Below are positions 25,581 to 35,800 of a DNA stretch of 64,000 bases, in pieces. Origin of the DNA: Sulfitobacter geojensis. Lineage in GTDB: Bacteria; Pseudomonadota; Alphaproteobacteria; Rhodobacterales; Rhodobacteraceae. Numbering within the stretch: the stretch's first letter is position 1; every line of letters begins with the position of its first letter. Position numbers and translations under genes: made by a program. The notes beneath the pieces are model-generated. The model searched no databases, was not told where the DNA came from, and saw only the letters and a list, made by a program, of their open reading frames with translations. The stretch is from the NCBI RefSeq assembly GCF_000622325.1, contig NZ_JASE01000005.1:3472001-3536000 (forward strand), read 5' to 3'.

Positions 25581-26042
25581 TCAGCTCGCGTCGACCGGCG
25601 GGCCGAAACGGTCAATCAAACGCTCGGTAATCTGGTCACGGGCCGCGCGAAACTGAACCAACTTGGCCTCACGTGTTTCGCCAAGACCGGTGGGATCAAG
25701 GATCGGCCAGTATTCGACTTCCAAGTGAAAGAAACGCGTAAGTTCTAATGCGCGCCGTTGGCTGGCCGGAGACAAGGCAATGACCAGATCGAAGGAAGAC
25801 AGGTCGTCGCCCCATTGTTCCATTTCATCGAAACTGCGTGAGCGATGGCGCGACAGTTCGACCTCCAGCTCGGCACAAACAGCGATCGAAAACCCGTCGA
25901 TTTCAAGATCGTTTTTGACGCCAACAGACTGCACATAGGTGTCGGTGCCGTAGAATTTTTTCATGATCCCCTCGGCCATCGGGGAGCGTACCGCATTGTG
26001 ATCGCAGCAAAAAAGGACGGATTGGGGGAGTGTTTCTGTCAC
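25581..26042 (-). CDS. Low-molecular-weight protein-tyrosine phosphatase family
   Basis: A 153-residue phosphatase of the arsenate-reductase/LMW-PTP fold. The P-loop is C13-DHNAV-R19-S, the CX5R signature, and the general acid is the aspartate in ILDPTG. A second cysteine, C12, precedes the nucleophile. The start is GTG, immediately after the stop of the UPF0262 gene with no spacing. Protein or small-molecule phosphotyrosine is the family substrate; true arsenate reduction is less likely without ars neighbours. Confidence 0.82.
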   Translation of the reverse strand: MTETLPQSVLFCCDHNAVRSPMAEGIMKKFYGTDTYVQSVGVKNDLEIDGFSIAVCAELEVELSRHRSRSFDEMEQWGDDLSSFDLVIALSPASQRRALELTRFFHLEVEYWPILDPTGLGETREAKLVQFRAARDQITERLIDRFGPPVDAS

Positions 26043-26522
26043 TCAGCCTCCGAAATGCAGAACACAGATCAGGGTAAAGAGACGGCGCGCGGTGTCGCTG
26101 TCGATTTCCGCCTTGCCCTCAAGACGTTCCTGCAACACGCGGCTGCCTTCGTTGTGAATACCGCGCCGCGCCATGTCGATCGTCTCGATCTGGCTGGGCG
26201 GTAATTTCTTCACCGCATCAAAGTAGGATTCGCAAATCTGGAAATAATCTTTGACCACCTGCCGGAACGGGCCAAGCGACAGGTGGAATTCTGCGGCTTT
26301 TTCTTCGGTTTCGGTTTCAACATCAAACACCAGCCGCTTGTCGCGGATCGACAGACCAAGGTGGTAAGGCCCTTGTGCAACCGGACGTTCATCGCGCGAA
26401 GGCAGCACAAAGGTATTGTCCTCAAGCAGATCGAAGACAGCGACCTTGCGCTCTTGCTCGATCTCCGGCGTGGGCGGCGGCAAGTTGGCGTCATCAAGGC
26501 GAATTTGAACGAGGCGGGACAT
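26043..26522 (-). CDS. UPF0262 family protein
   Basis: A 159-residue protein of uncharacterised family UPF0262, recognised from its start MSRLVQIRLDD and the segment DMARRGIHNEGSRVLQERL near its end, features I recall from alphaproteobacterial members. It lies between hisD and the phosphatase gene, an order common in Rhodobacterales. ATG codons at 26522 and 26534 are both possible; the second would add four residues, and the spacing from AAGG favours neither clearly. No function can be given. Confidence 0.85.
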   Translation of the reverse strand: MSRLVQIRLDDANLPPPTPEIEQERKVAVFDLLEDNTFVLPSRDERPVAQGPYHLGLSIRDKRLVFDVETETEEKAAEFHLSLGPFRQVVKDYFQICESYFDAVKKLPPSQIETIDMARRGIHNEGSRVLQERLEGKAEIDSDTARRLFTLICVLHFGG

Positions 26523-26627
26523 GCGCGGGCGCATCCTTTTATGAGCGGTGTTGGTTCAGAGATACGCCAGCGGGCGGCCGCTGGCAATGTCGCCCGCCCC
26601 AAGTTGGTGACTGGTGACGTGAGGGAG

Positions 26628-27929
26628 TCAGCGGTTCAGCCGGTCCAGACGTGCCGTAACACTTAAACCGTGCGCCTCGAGGCTTTCGGAGGTGGCCAAC
26701 CGTTCAGCCGCAGGACCAATCGCGCGCAGGGCATCCGGGGTCATCCGCGCCAGCGTCGTGCGCTTCATAAAGTCGAGAACCGAAAGCCCTGATGAGAACC
26801 GCGCAGAACGGGCGGTGGGCAAGACATGGTTCGGTCCACCGATGTAATCACCGATCGCTTCAGGCGTCCATTGACCGAGGAAAATCGCGCCCGCATGGGT
26901 GATCTTCGCGCTCAAGCCGTCAGGGTCCGCGACGCAAAGCTCAAGGTGTTCGGGCGCGATGCGGTTGGAAAGTGCAGCTGCCGCATCAAGATCGGGCACC
27001 GTGATGATCGCCCCGAAGTCGCGCCAGCTTGGCCCGGCAATCGCACGTCGCTCAAGTGTTTCGAGACGCTTTTCGACAGCCTGCGTAACGGCCTGACCAA
27101 AGGCCGCATCTGTGGTGATCAAAATGGATTGCGCGCTTTCGTCATGTTCGGCCTGTGACAGCAGATCAAGCGCGATCCAGTCGGGATCATTATCGCCATC
27201 CGCAATCACAAGGATTTCCGACGGACCAGCAATCATATCGATCCCGACCTTACCGAAAACACGGCGTTTCGCAGCGGCGACAAATGCATTGCCGGGACCG
27301 GTGATTTTATCGACAGGCGCAATTGTGTCCGTACCATAGGCGAGCGCCGCCACGGCCTGCGCCCCGCCGATGCGGTAGATTTCATCAACGCCCGCGATAT
27401 GGGCCGCCATCAGCACAAGCGGGTTCAAAATACCGTCAGGCGTTGGCACCACCATGGCAAGCCGCTCCACCCCTGCAACTTTGGCAGGGATCGCGTTCAT
27501 CAAGACGGAGCTTGGATAGCTGGCAAGACCGCCCGGCACATACAGCCCGGCCGCGGATACGGGTGTCCAACGCCAACCAAGGGTTGCGCCAGCCTCGTCC
27601 GTCCACTCCGCGTCTTCGGGAAGCTGGCGGGCGTGGTAGGCGCGGATGCGCGTGGCGGCGAGTTCCAACGCGGTTTTGTCTTCGCTGCTGACCTCATCCA
27701 TCGCGTCTGCGATTTCTTCAGCCGTGATGCGCAAGGTGTCCGGCGTCAGGGCGATCCGGTCGAATTTGGTGGTTACATCGATCACCGCGGCATCGCCACG
27801 GCTGCGCACATCCGCGATGATCTCGGCCACCACAGCGTCCACATCCGGGCTGTCCTCGCGTTTCGCATTCAGCAGGTTTTGAAACGCCGCTTCGAAGTCG
27901 GGGGCCAAGGCATTGAGGAAGATGGGCAT
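26628..27929 (-). CDS. hisD: Histidinol dehydrogenase
   Basis: A 433-residue zinc enzyme catalysing the last two steps of histidine synthesis (histidinol to histidine, with two NAD). Family signatures are visible: DMIAGPSEILVIADGDNDPDWIALDLLSQAEHDESAQ, the glycine-rich segment YRIGGAQAVAALAYGT, and GLSVLDFMKR near the end. The start MPIFLN at 27929 gives the usual length; the open frame extends to 27971. It is in a leftward run murA, DUF2948 gene, hisD, UPF0262 gene, phosphatase gene. A HisN-like phosphatase lies at 15674-16444. Confidence 0.95.
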   Translation of the reverse strand: MPIFLNALAPDFEAAFQNLLNAKREDSPDVDAVVAEIIADVRSRGDAAVIDVTTKFDRIALTPDTLRITAEEIADAMDEVSSEDKTALELAATRIRAYHARQLPEDAEWTDEAGATLGWRWTPVSAAGLYVPGGLASYPSSVLMNAIPAKVAGVERLAMVVPTPDGILNPLVLMAAHIAGVDEIYRIGGAQAVAALAYGTDTIAPVDKITGPGNAFVAAAKRRVFGKVGIDMIAGPSEILVIADGDNDPDWIALDLLSQAEHDESAQSILITTDAAFGQAVTQAVEKRLETLERRAIAGPSWRDFGAIITVPDLDAAAALSNRIAPEHLELCVADPDGLSAKITHAGAIFLGQWTPEAIGDYIGGPNHVLPTARSARFSSGLSVLDFMKRTTLARMTPDALRAIGPAAERLATSESLEAHGLSVTARLDRLNR

Positions 27930-28042
27930 ATAAGGGTCGCTCCGAAAGTGTTTTGAGGCCGCTCTGTCCATCGCTAGAACCTGCGCATGTTGACCGTGCG
28001 GACAGTATTTTGTGCCAAAAAGAGGAGAAGGACGGCGTGATT

Positions 28043-28513
28043 TTATTCAGGATGCTGTGGCAGTTTTTTCGACGGCGCAACATAGGGGCGCGTCACATCC
28101 TTCAGCGTCACCTCGATTGCTTCGACGTTCAGGCGGATGGCCCCGTCGCCCGCAAGCGTCAGCGTCAAATGCCCTGAGGGGGCGGTGGTTTCGTCAAAGT
28201 CGAGGGAAAGCAGCGACAGGATTGTGTCGGCGTCCCCCTTGGGCACATCCTGACTCGCAACGCCCTGAACCGTTTTGAACATCAGGACGGATTGCACGCG
28301 TTCGGGGGCGTGACGGTTTTTACCGCCGTCTTCCCAGCGGACACGGTTCAGCAACACGGCAAAGCGCCCTGCCTTGCGTTCCCAGCGCATTTCCGAAGCA
28401 GGAAACACCGCGTCCTGCACAAGGGACGAAATGACCTTGAGGTCGTCGACATCCATCGCACCCAGGTTCAGCGGTGCCTCAGCTCCATCTTCGAAACGCG
28501 CGTCCTCGGTCAT
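28043..28513 (-). CDS. DUF2948 family protein
   Basis: A 156-residue acidic soluble protein matching what I recall of DUF2948: LNLGAMDVDDLKVISSLVQDAVFP at the start, FAVLLNRVRWE in the middle, and GAIRLNVEAIEVTLKDVTRPYVAPSKK near the end. No catalytic motif or membrane segment is seen. Its ATG overlaps the murA stop by one base (TAATG), so translation is coupled. Function unknown; it is conserved next to murA in Rhodobacterales. Confidence 0.85.
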   Translation of the reverse strand: MTEDARFEDGAEAPLNLGAMDVDDLKVISSLVQDAVFPASEMRWERKAGRFAVLLNRVRWEDGGKNRHAPERVQSVLMFKTVQGVASQDVPKGDADTILSLLSLDFDETTAPSGHLTLTLAGDGAIRLNVEAIEVTLKDVTRPYVAPSKKLPQHPE

Positions 28514-29781
28514 TATTCCTTGATCCGTTCGATGTCTGCACCCACGCCGCGGAATTTCGCGACCACATGTTCATACCCGCGATCCAGGTGGTACACACGG
28601 GCAACTTTGGTTTCCCCCTCAGCGGCAAGACCGGCAAGGATCAATGAGACAGAAGCGCGCAAATCGGTGGCCATTACCGGCGCACCTTTCAGCTTTTTCA
28701 CGCCCTTAACCGTCGCCGTACCGCCCTGTACGTCAATATTGGCCCCCATGCGTTCCAGTTCGGGCGCATGCATAAAGCGGTTTTCAAAGATCTTTTCCTC
28801 AAGCACGGATGTGCCATCAGCGATACACAAAAGCGCCATCATCTGCGCCTGCAAATCCGTCGGAAAGCCGGGGAAGGGTTCCGTCGTGACGTCCACGGCG
28901 CGAATGCTGCCATTCTTGCGCGCCACTTTAAGGCCCTTTGCCGTTTCCGTGACGGAAATGCCCGCAGCGTCGAGTTTTTCACAAAAGGCAGACAAAAGGT
29001 CGATGCGACCGCCCAGCAATTCCACCTCGCCACCGCAAATCGCGGGGGCCAGCATATAGGTGCCCAATTCGATTCGGTCGGTGACAACCTTATGTGTCGC
29101 CCCGTGCAGGCGGTCGACGCCCTGAATGGTGATCGACGGGGTGCCGTCACCCTCAATCTGCGCGCCCATTGCGCGCAGGCAATCGGCAAGATCCACGATC
29201 TCTGGCTCGCGCGCGGCATTGTTGATCACCGTGGTGCCTTTGGCCAGCGTGGCGGCCATCATGATGTTTTCGGTAGCCCCGACAGACGCGAAAGGAAAAT
29301 CGATCACTGCCCCTTTCAGCCGCCCGCCCTGTGCTTTGGCGTGCAGATACCCGTCGCGCAGTTCAATTTCGGCCCCCATCAGCGTCAGCCCGTCCGTATG
29401 GATGTCCATGGGCCGTGCACCAATGGCACAGCCACCGGGCAGTGACACTTCGGCATGGCCTTCGCGCGCCAGCAATGGCCCCAGCACAAGGTTGGACGCC
29501 CGCATTTTGCGCACAATATCATAATCCGCATGGGTGTTGATCGGCCCCTGGCTCGACATGGCCAGCACCTTGCCCTCCTGAAGCGCGGACACTTCGGTGC
29601 CCAGCGAGCCCAGCAGTTCGGTCATCGTACGAATGTCACTGAGGCGCGGTGCATTAGTCAGCGTCAGCGGCTCCTCGCTCAGCAAGGTGGCAGGCATCAA
29701 AGTAAGGCAGGCGTTTTTCGCACCTGCAATCGGAATGTCGCCTTGCAGCTCTTTGCCGCCTCTGACCAGAATTGAATCCAT
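28513..29781 (-). CDS. murA: UDP-N-acetylglucosamine 1-carboxyvinyltransferase (MurA)
   Basis: A 422-residue cytoplasmic enzyme that adds enolpyruvate to UDP-GlcNAc, the first committed step of peptidoglycan synthesis. It starts [24 protein letters not shown], where the lysine of GAKNA is catalytic. The fosfomycin-reactive cysteine is in [13 protein letters not shown], and [15 protein letters not shown] is visible. Length is standard. The gene begins one base after the stop of a 54-codon gene and ends overlapping the DUF2948 start. Confidence 0.97.
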   Translation of the reverse strand: MDSILVRGGKELQGDIPIAGAKNACLTLMPATLLSEEPLTLTNAPRLSDIRTMTELLGSLGTEVSALQEGKVLAMSSQGPINTHADYDIVRKMRASNLVLGPLLAREGHAEVSLPGGCAIGARPMDIHTDGLTLMGAEIELRDGYLHAKAQGGRLKGAVIDFPFASVGATENIMMAATLAKGTTVINNAAREPEIVDLADCLRAMGAQIEGDGTPSITIQGVDRLHGATHKVVTDRIELGTYMLAPAICGGEVELLGGRIDLLSAFCEKLDAAGISVTETAKGLKVARKNGSIRAVDVTTEPFPGFPTDLQAQMMALLCIADGTSVLEEKIFENRFMHAPELERMGANIDVQGGTATVKGVKKLKGAPVMATDLRASVSLILAGLAAEGETKVARVYHLDRGYEHVVAKFRGVGADIERIKE

Positions 29782-29782
29782 G

Positions 29783-29947
29783 CTACTCGCTTTCCTCGGT
29801 GGCCCCTTTGGGGTCTGTGTTTTCGGCCGCCCTGCCCCGTGCCTGTGCCTTGCGCCGGCCCATGTTTGCCTTGAGGGCAGCCTTAAGCCGTTCTTCGCGC
29901 GCTTGCGCTTTTGTTTTATGTGTCGGGGACGTCTTGCCTTGTGTCAT
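29783..29947 (-). CDS. Small basic protein upstream of murA (54 residues)
   Basis: A short gene encoding 54 residues, rich in lysine, arginine and alanine ([20 protein letters not shown]) with an acidic tail ending ATEESE. The stop TAG is one base before the murA ATG, which strongly suggests translational coupling. The central helix [19 protein letters not shown] resembles small proteins I recall before murA in other Rhodobacterales. No function is known to me; nucleic-acid or ribosome binding would suit its charge. Confidence 0.65.
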   Translation of the reverse strand: MTQGKTSPTHKTKAQAREERLKAALKANMGRRKAQARGRAAENTDPKGATEESE

Positions 29948-30031
29948 GTGGCCTGTCTAGCGCAGGGTTGCGCAAGGGTCCAGATTTCGGTTGCAGTGTT
30001 TTTGGTTTGCGGCTAATCAGCGCCCACATCA

Positions 30032-30106
30032 GCTGTAGTAGCTCAGTGGTAGAGCGCGTCATTGGTAATGACGAGGTCGGGAGTTCAATCCTCCCCTACA
30101 GCACCA
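30032..30106 (+). tRNA. tRNA-Thr (anticodon GGT)
   Basis: A full cloverleaf: acceptor GCTGTAG/CTACAGC, D stem GCTC/GAGC, anticodon stem CGTCA/TGACG with loop TTGGTAA (anticodon GGT), T stem GGGAG/CTCCC with loop TTCAATC, discriminator A and encoded CCA. Reads ACC and ACU codons. Confidence 0.96.
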
Positions 30107-30319
30107 TGATCCTTTCACAACATTCTGAACGATACGATCGGGCGCGTTTGATGGGCTGCCTGACTGCCTTTGCCGATTTGCAAGCAAGCCATGGGCGAAG
30201 GCGCAATATGCCATTATGAGGTTCCGGTGTTGCTCTTCTCGCATCTGCTTAAAAAGAAAGTTTCAGGGAACCCGGCAGGTCAGACGCATGCCATATATAA
30301 GGGCAACACCTGCAAAATC

Positions 30320-30396
30320 TGGCGGCCCCGGAAGGACTCGAACCCTCAACCTCGGACTTAGAAGGTCCTTGCTCTATCCAGTTGAGCTACGGAGCC
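30320..30396 (-). tRNA. tRNA-Arg (anticodon TCT)
   Basis: Cloverleaf on the minus strand: acceptor GGCTCCG/CGGGGCC, D stem GCTC/GAGC, anticodon loop CTTCTAA (anticodon TCT), T loop TTCGAGT, discriminator G and encoded CCA. The first anticodon-stem pair is an A/G mismatch. Reads the rare AGA and AGG codons. Confidence 0.95.
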
Positions 30397-30714
30397 GCTG
30401 TGGCCGTTTTCACGCAAAATCAAAAGCTATGCAAGGTGCCATGTGCCCCGTCTGGCACCGGTTGACGTCTGGCGATTTGCGGCATCGTTGCGGGGGGCGC
30501 CCTTTTTTAAAAAACGACGCGCGGCTCTCAAGAGACCATAGAACTTCGCGCTTTTGCGCTCATGTTGAAACGCCACGCCGGCTTGGTAATTCCCTGTCGG
30601 CAGCTTTATCCTCCGCAACTTGTGTCTTGCCGCGGCCGACTGCCAGTTCGTAAAGCCCGCAGCAACCACTACCGCGCTTTGCAACAATCACGGCAACTAC
30701 AAGTTTGCAAATGA
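30397..30714. other. Intergenic region between tRNA-Arg and imuA
   Basis: About 320 bases with no convincing gene. It must hold the leftward tRNA-Arg promoter and part of the rightward imuA promoter. A leftward open frame at 30427-30687 has no family resemblance or ribosome site and is not called. A small stem, CGCGCTTTTGCGC, lies near 30548. Confidence 0.5.
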
Positions 30715-30729
30715 GAACAAAACATGAAC
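30715..30729 (+). promoter_or_regulatory. SOS box (LexA site) GAAC-N7-GAAC
   Basis: GAAC AAAACAT GAAC exactly matches the alphaproteobacterial LexA direct repeat. It lies 15 bases before the chosen imuA ATG, predicting LexA repression and DNA-damage induction of imuA-imuB-dnaE2. Confidence 0.85.
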
Positions 30730-30743
30730 AATACTGTGCGTGT

Positions 30744-31442
30744 ATGATCACCGATTCCTCATATGGGCAGATTCTGCCATTCCCGCAGCCGGTCACCTTC
30801 GGGCGGCCTGCGCTGACCGATGTGCTGTGCGCAAAAACCGGCGATGCGGGGGCAATCAGCATTGTATTGGCAGAACTGGGTCAATCCGATCAGCCCATTG
30901 TCTGGGTGCAGGATTATCCGGCACGCCGCGAGAACGGTCAGCTTTATGCGGCTGGCCTGCGTTCGTTTCAGGTCACGCAGCCGATTTTGCGCATTACGGT
31001 CAGCCATCCGCGCGATGTTCTATGGGCGATGGAAGAAGCGGCGACTTGCGCGGGTTTGTCCGCCGTGATTGGCGAAGTTCATGGTGCGCCAAATGTGCTG
31101 AACTTCACAGCCACCAAACGATTGGCCATGCGGGCCGAGGTGTCGGGCATTCCCTTGTATCTGATCCGCAGTGGCGACCCCGGTGTGCTGAGTGCGGCCC
31201 GCGCACGATGGCGCGTAGCATCCTTGCCGTCCCAGCCAAATCCACACGACCCCAATGCCCCCGGAAAGGCGCAGTGGGATCTGGATTTGTTCCGCGCAAG
31301 GGGGCGCGAACCGGGCCGTTGGGTGGCGCAATATGACACGCAAGCCACAAGAGTCACAGATCGTCTCGGTCTGGTTCCCCGATCTGACCTTCGAGCGTTG
31401 GAAACGGGTGATCAGCGCGTATCGGACCGCGCCGGGCAGTGA
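30744..31442 (+). CDS. imuA: ImuA, SOS mutasome RecA-like protein
   Basis: A 232-residue protein of the ImuA/SulA-related group, first gene of the damage-inducible mutagenesis cassette. The segment GRPALTDVLCAKTGDAGAISIVLAEL and later WVQDYPARRENGQLYAAGL fit the alphaproteobacterial ImuA core, a RecA-fold remnant. Starting at 30744 keeps the LexA site at 30715-30729 outside the coding region; an ATG at 30705 would place the operator inside the gene. Its 3' end overlaps imuB by 110 bases. It probably helps load the error-prone polymerase. Confidence 0.85.
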   Translation: MITDSSYGQILPFPQPVTFGRPALTDVLCAKTGDAGAISIVLAELGQSDQPIVWVQDYPARRENGQLYAAGLRSFQVTQPILRITVSHPRDVLWAMEEAATCAGLSAVIGEVHGAPNVLNFTATKRLAMRAEVSGIPLYLIRSGDPGVLSAARARWRVASLPSQPNPHDPNAPGKAQWDLDLFRARGREPGRWVAQYDTQATRVTDRLGLVPRSDLRALETGDQRVSDRAGQ

Positions 31443-32877
31443 CGTGCCTGTGGTTTTGTCCCGTGAAGACACGCATGGCCCCGTTGTCTACAGCATCAAC
31501 CAAGCGGCAAAAGAACGCGGTGTCAGCATCGGCGAACGCGTTGTTGATGCACAGGCGATTCATCCTGATTTGCATGTCGAGAGCGCTGATCTGGACGGTG
31601 ATCAGGCCCTCATGCAGCGCCTTGTCTACTGGTGCAGGCGGTGGTGTCCCTGGACGGCTCAGGACGGCGTAGACGGGCTTTATATGGACGTGACAGGTGC
31701 TGCGCATTTATTCGGAGGCGAAGCGCGGATGCTGCACGATATGGTGCAACGTTTTGCGCTTCAAGGACTGACTGCGCGGTTGGCGATGGCCCCGACACCG
31801 GGGGCCGCGCAGGCATTGGCGCGATATGGGGCGCAGTATCAGATCACCGCGCAGCAGGATTTGATATCGGCTTTATCCTCACTGCCCGTGGCAGCTTTGC
31901 GCCTCACGCCTGACATGGTGCGTTTGCTCAACAGGCTTGGTCTCAAAGAAATCGGCGCACTTGCCGCTGTGCCCCGTGCCGCTTTGATGCAACGGTTCTC
32001 TGCTATACCGCCGGATCGCAATCCGCTGATGCTGATGGACCGCGCCTTCGGGGCAAGCCCTGATCCATTAAACGCCCCGCCGGATCATATCCAGTTCATC
32101 GTCCGCGCGCGCTTGGCAGAGCCTGTGATTGATCCCGCTCCCCACCTCAAAGGGCTTGTTGAGGATCTGTGCCATGACCTTGCCGATGCAGAACAAGGCG
32201 CACGACACCTGTGTTTGACGATCTACAGGATCGATAGCGAATGGCGTACGGTGCAACTGGCAACCGCCGCCAGCAGCCGTGATCCCGCCCACCTGTTGCG
32301 TTTGTTTGACGGCAAGCTGGATGGCATTGATCCCGGTTTTGGCTTTGATTTGCTCACGCTGGAGGCCATTCAGGTCGAACCTCTTTCGCGCATACAGCAA
32401 AGCCTTGATGGCAAGCGTAACGTACAAGCGGACATCGCAGGGCTGGTGGACAGGCTAACCGCGCGGCTGGGCCGTGATAACATCACGTGGTCCACATGGC
32501 GCGAAAGCCATATCCCTGAACGTATGGAGGGCCGAGTGCCCGCCTTACAGGGGGGGCCCTCGGATGCGCCCGAACTGCCGCACGAGCGCCCTATCCGCAT
32601 AGTTGATCCCCCTGAAGAAGTCCGCGTGATCTACGCCGTTCCCGAAGGCCCGCCTTCGCAGTTTCGCTGGCGTGGTGTGCTTTACAAATCGACCCGTCAT
32701 GCAGGACCTGAACGCATCGCCCCCGAATGGTGGCGCGACCGCCCCGGCACACGTTTGCGCGACTATTACAAAGTCGAGGTTCAGGATGGCCGTCGCTTTT
32801 GGCTCTACCGCCAAGGTGTGCTGCATGACGGGCGTGGCGATGATCCACGCTGGTTTATGCATGGGTTTTTCGCCTGA
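31333..32877 (+). CDS. imuB: ImuB, catalytically inactive Y-family polymerase homologue
   Basis: A 514-residue Y-family polymerase relative. It begins with VSVWFPDLTFERW, where active polymerases have an acidic DxDxF motif, so catalysis is likely lost, as in other ImuB proteins. The second conserved site reads DGVDGLYMDVTGAAHLFGG. The C-terminal DUF6504-like region (RWRGVLYKSTRHAGPERIAPEWW...RDYYKVEVQ...FWLYRQG) is typical of ImuB. It is thought to link DnaE2 to the sliding clamp. It overlaps imuA by 110 bases and its stop overlaps the dnaE2 ATG (TGATG). Confidence 0.92.
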   Translation: MTRKPQESQIVSVWFPDLTFERWKRVISAYRTAPGSDVPVVLSREDTHGPVVYSINQAAKERGVSIGERVVDAQAIHPDLHVESADLDGDQALMQRLVYWCRRWCPWTAQDGVDGLYMDVTGAAHLFGGEARMLHDMVQRFALQGLTARLAMAPTPGAAQALARYGAQYQITAQQDLISALSSLPVAALRLTPDMVRLLNRLGLKEIGALAAVPRAALMQRFSAIPPDRNPLMLMDRAFGASPDPLNAPPDHIQFIVRARLAEPVIDPAPHLKGLVEDLCHDLADAEQGARHLCLTIYRIDSEWRTVQLATAASSRDPAHLLRLFDGKLDGIDPGFGFDLLTLEAIQVEPLSRIQQSLDGKRNVQADIAGLVDRLTARLGRDNITWSTWRESHIPERMEGRVPALQGGPSDAPELPHERPIRIVDPPEEVRVIYAVPEGPPSQFRWRGVLYKSTRHAGPERIAPEWWRDRPGTRLRDYYKVEVQDGRRFWLYRQGVLHDGRGDDPRWFMHGFFA

Positions 32878-35800
32878 TGCCGCAACAGGAAACACATCCG
32901 CGTCGCACGTTGGGCGCTGAGGATTTCAAGCCCAATCCGCCCAGCCCCTATGTTGAATTCGGGCTGGCCAGTTGCTTTTCGTTTTTACGCGCGGCTTCTG
33001 ACGCGGTGGATCTAACCGCAACGGCCAACGTGCTTGGCTACGACCGGATCGGCATTGCCGATCGCAATACTTTGGCCGGTGTGGTGCGCATCCATACCGA
33101 AGCGGCAAAAGCCTGCATTCATCCGCTGATCGGGGCGCGTCTGGTGCTGCTTTGTGGCACGCAATTTCTGGCCTATCCACAAGACCGCGCGGCCTATGCG
33201 CGGCTGTCGACACTTTTGTCGCTCGGCAAAATGCAGACGTCAGATGGCACATGGCAGACCAAAGGCGAGACGCATCTGACGCTTGAAATGCTGCGCGATC
33301 ATGCCGGGGGGCTGCATCTGATCGTGATGCCACCGGAAAATCTGGATGTGTTTGAAGCAGGCCTGCCACGTCTCGTTCAAACGCTACCTGATCTGGCCTA
33401 TGTCGGCGCGACATACCTTTATCGGGGCGATGATCGCGCACGGATCAACAGGCTTGATACGCTGGCCCGCGCATATGGTCTGGCTATTCTCGCGACAAAT
33501 GATGTGCTGTACCACGCGCCCGATCGTCGGCCGCTCCATGATGTTATGGTCGCAATTCGCGAAGGCGTGTCTGTACCCAAAGCCGGGTTCTTGCTGGGGG
33601 TAAACGCCGAGCGCCACCTGAAATCTCCCGCCGAGATGTGTCGTCTGTTTGCCGATTGGCCTCATGCGATTGCAGCTACACGCGCACTGGCTGACAGGAT
33701 CACATTCCAACTGTCCGACCTACGCTATGAATACCCGCATGAAATCGTGCCAACCGGCAAGACGGCCCAAACCCAGCTTGAACAGCTAACATGGGACGGT
33801 GCCAAAACCCGCTATCCCGATGGCATACCTGATCATGTCACCGCACTGATCCACAAAGAATTTGCATTGATCAAAAGCAAAAAGATCGCCCGTTACTTTC
33901 TGACTGTCTACGACATCGTCCGCTTTGCCCGCCACGAGGCACAGCCGCCAATCTTGTGTCAGGGGCGGGGGTCGGCGGCGAACTCTGCGGTGTGTTTCTG
34001 TCTTGGCGTCACATCCGTGGACCCCAATGAAACCAGCGTATTGTTTGAAAGATTTATCAGCGAAGCACGTGACGAGCCACCTGATATTGACGTCGACTTT
34101 GAACACGAACGCCGTGAAGAGGTGATCCAGTACATCTACGGCAAATACGGTCGGCATCGTGCCGGCCTCTGCGCGACGGTCATTCACTACCGCCCGCGTT
34201 CGGCGATCCGTGAGGTCGGCAAGGCCATGGGCCTATCCGAGGATGTGACCTCGAAACTGGCAGGCACGATATGGGGCAGTTTCGAAGGGCAGATGGACGA
34301 TGACCGCGCCAAAGAAGCGGGGCTTGATCTGTCCGATCCCTATCTGCGCATCGTTTTGAAACTGGCCAAACAGATGATCGGAATGCCGCGCCATTTGTCC
34401 CAGCATGTGGGCGGATTTATTCTGACCGAACGCCCTTTGACCGAAATTGTCCCTATTGGGAATGGCGCTATGCCAGAGCGCAGCTTTATTGAATGGGACA
34501 AGGATGACATCAACGCTTTGGGAATCTTCAAAGTGGATGTTCTGGCGCTAGGAATGCTGACCTGCATCGCAAAGTGCTTTGACCTTTTGGAAGCGCATTA
34601 CGATCAGCGGTTTGAACTCGCAACGGTCCCACAAGACGACGCGGCCACATTTGATATGCTGTGCGAGGGCGACAGTCTTGGCGTCTTTCAGGTCGAAAGC
34701 CGCGCGCAGATGGCGATGCTGCCCAAATTGCGCCCGCGTGTTTTTTACGATCTGGTGATCGAGGTCGCCATCGTACGGCCCGGGCCCATCCAAGGGGATA
34801 TGGTGCATCCATATTTGCGCCGTCGGCAGGGACTTGAGGCTGTCGATTATCCATGCCCCGGGCCCGAGCATCCCCAAAATGAACTGAAAAACATTCTGGA
34901 GCGCACCATGGGCGTGCCGATTTTTCAAGAGCAGGCCATGCAAATCGCCATGGACGCCGCAAAATTCACGCCTGCCCAATCCAATGCATTGCGTAAAGCC
35001 ATGGCGACCTTCCGCTCACGCGGGACGATTGAACAGCTGCAATCGCAAATGGTCGGCAATATGATTGAACGGGGCTATGATCCCGTGTTTGCGCAACGCT
35101 GCTTTGACCAGATCAAGGGCTTCGGCGAATACGGTTTTCCCGAAAGCCATGCGGCAAGCTTTGCCAAGCTGGTCTATGTCTCCAGCTGGATGAAATGCCA
35201 CTACCCTGCGGCCTTCGCCTGCGCGCTACTGAATTCGCAGCCCATGGGTTTTTACGCCCCAGCACAAATCGTCCGCGATGCGCGCAATCACGGGGTCGAA
35301 GTCCGTGATGTGGATGTGAATTACTCTGACTGGGATTGCACGTTAGAGCCTTCGGGCAACGGGTTTGCCTTACGGCTGGGCATGCGATTGGTCGATGGCA
35401 TGAGCAAAGAGGCCAGCTTGCGGATCATGACAGTACGGGACAGGCCCTTTGTCGATCTTCCAGATATCAAGGAACGCGCGGGACTTGACCTTAAAGCCAC
35501 CCGATCTTTGGCAACGGCAGATACAATGCGTTCTATGGGGATTGATCGACGGCAGGCACTTTGGCAAGCGCAAGCCATCAAGGACGCCCCGACTTTACCA
35601 ATCTTCGCGCATGCGAATGCCAGCTCCCGTGGCATTGACCCAAAGGTCACATTGCCCAAAATGCCAAAGGCCGAACATGTGGTTGTGGATTATCAAACGC
35701 TGCGGTTGTCCCTGAAAGCCCATCCAATGTCATTCTATCGTGCAAGCCTTAGGAAACAGGGGTTTGCGGCCTCATCCGATCTTACGCAGATGCCGCATGG

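Noticed and set aside
30427..30687. 86-codon minus-strand frame before imuA
   Set aside because: No ribosome site or family match, and it covers the expected promoter region.
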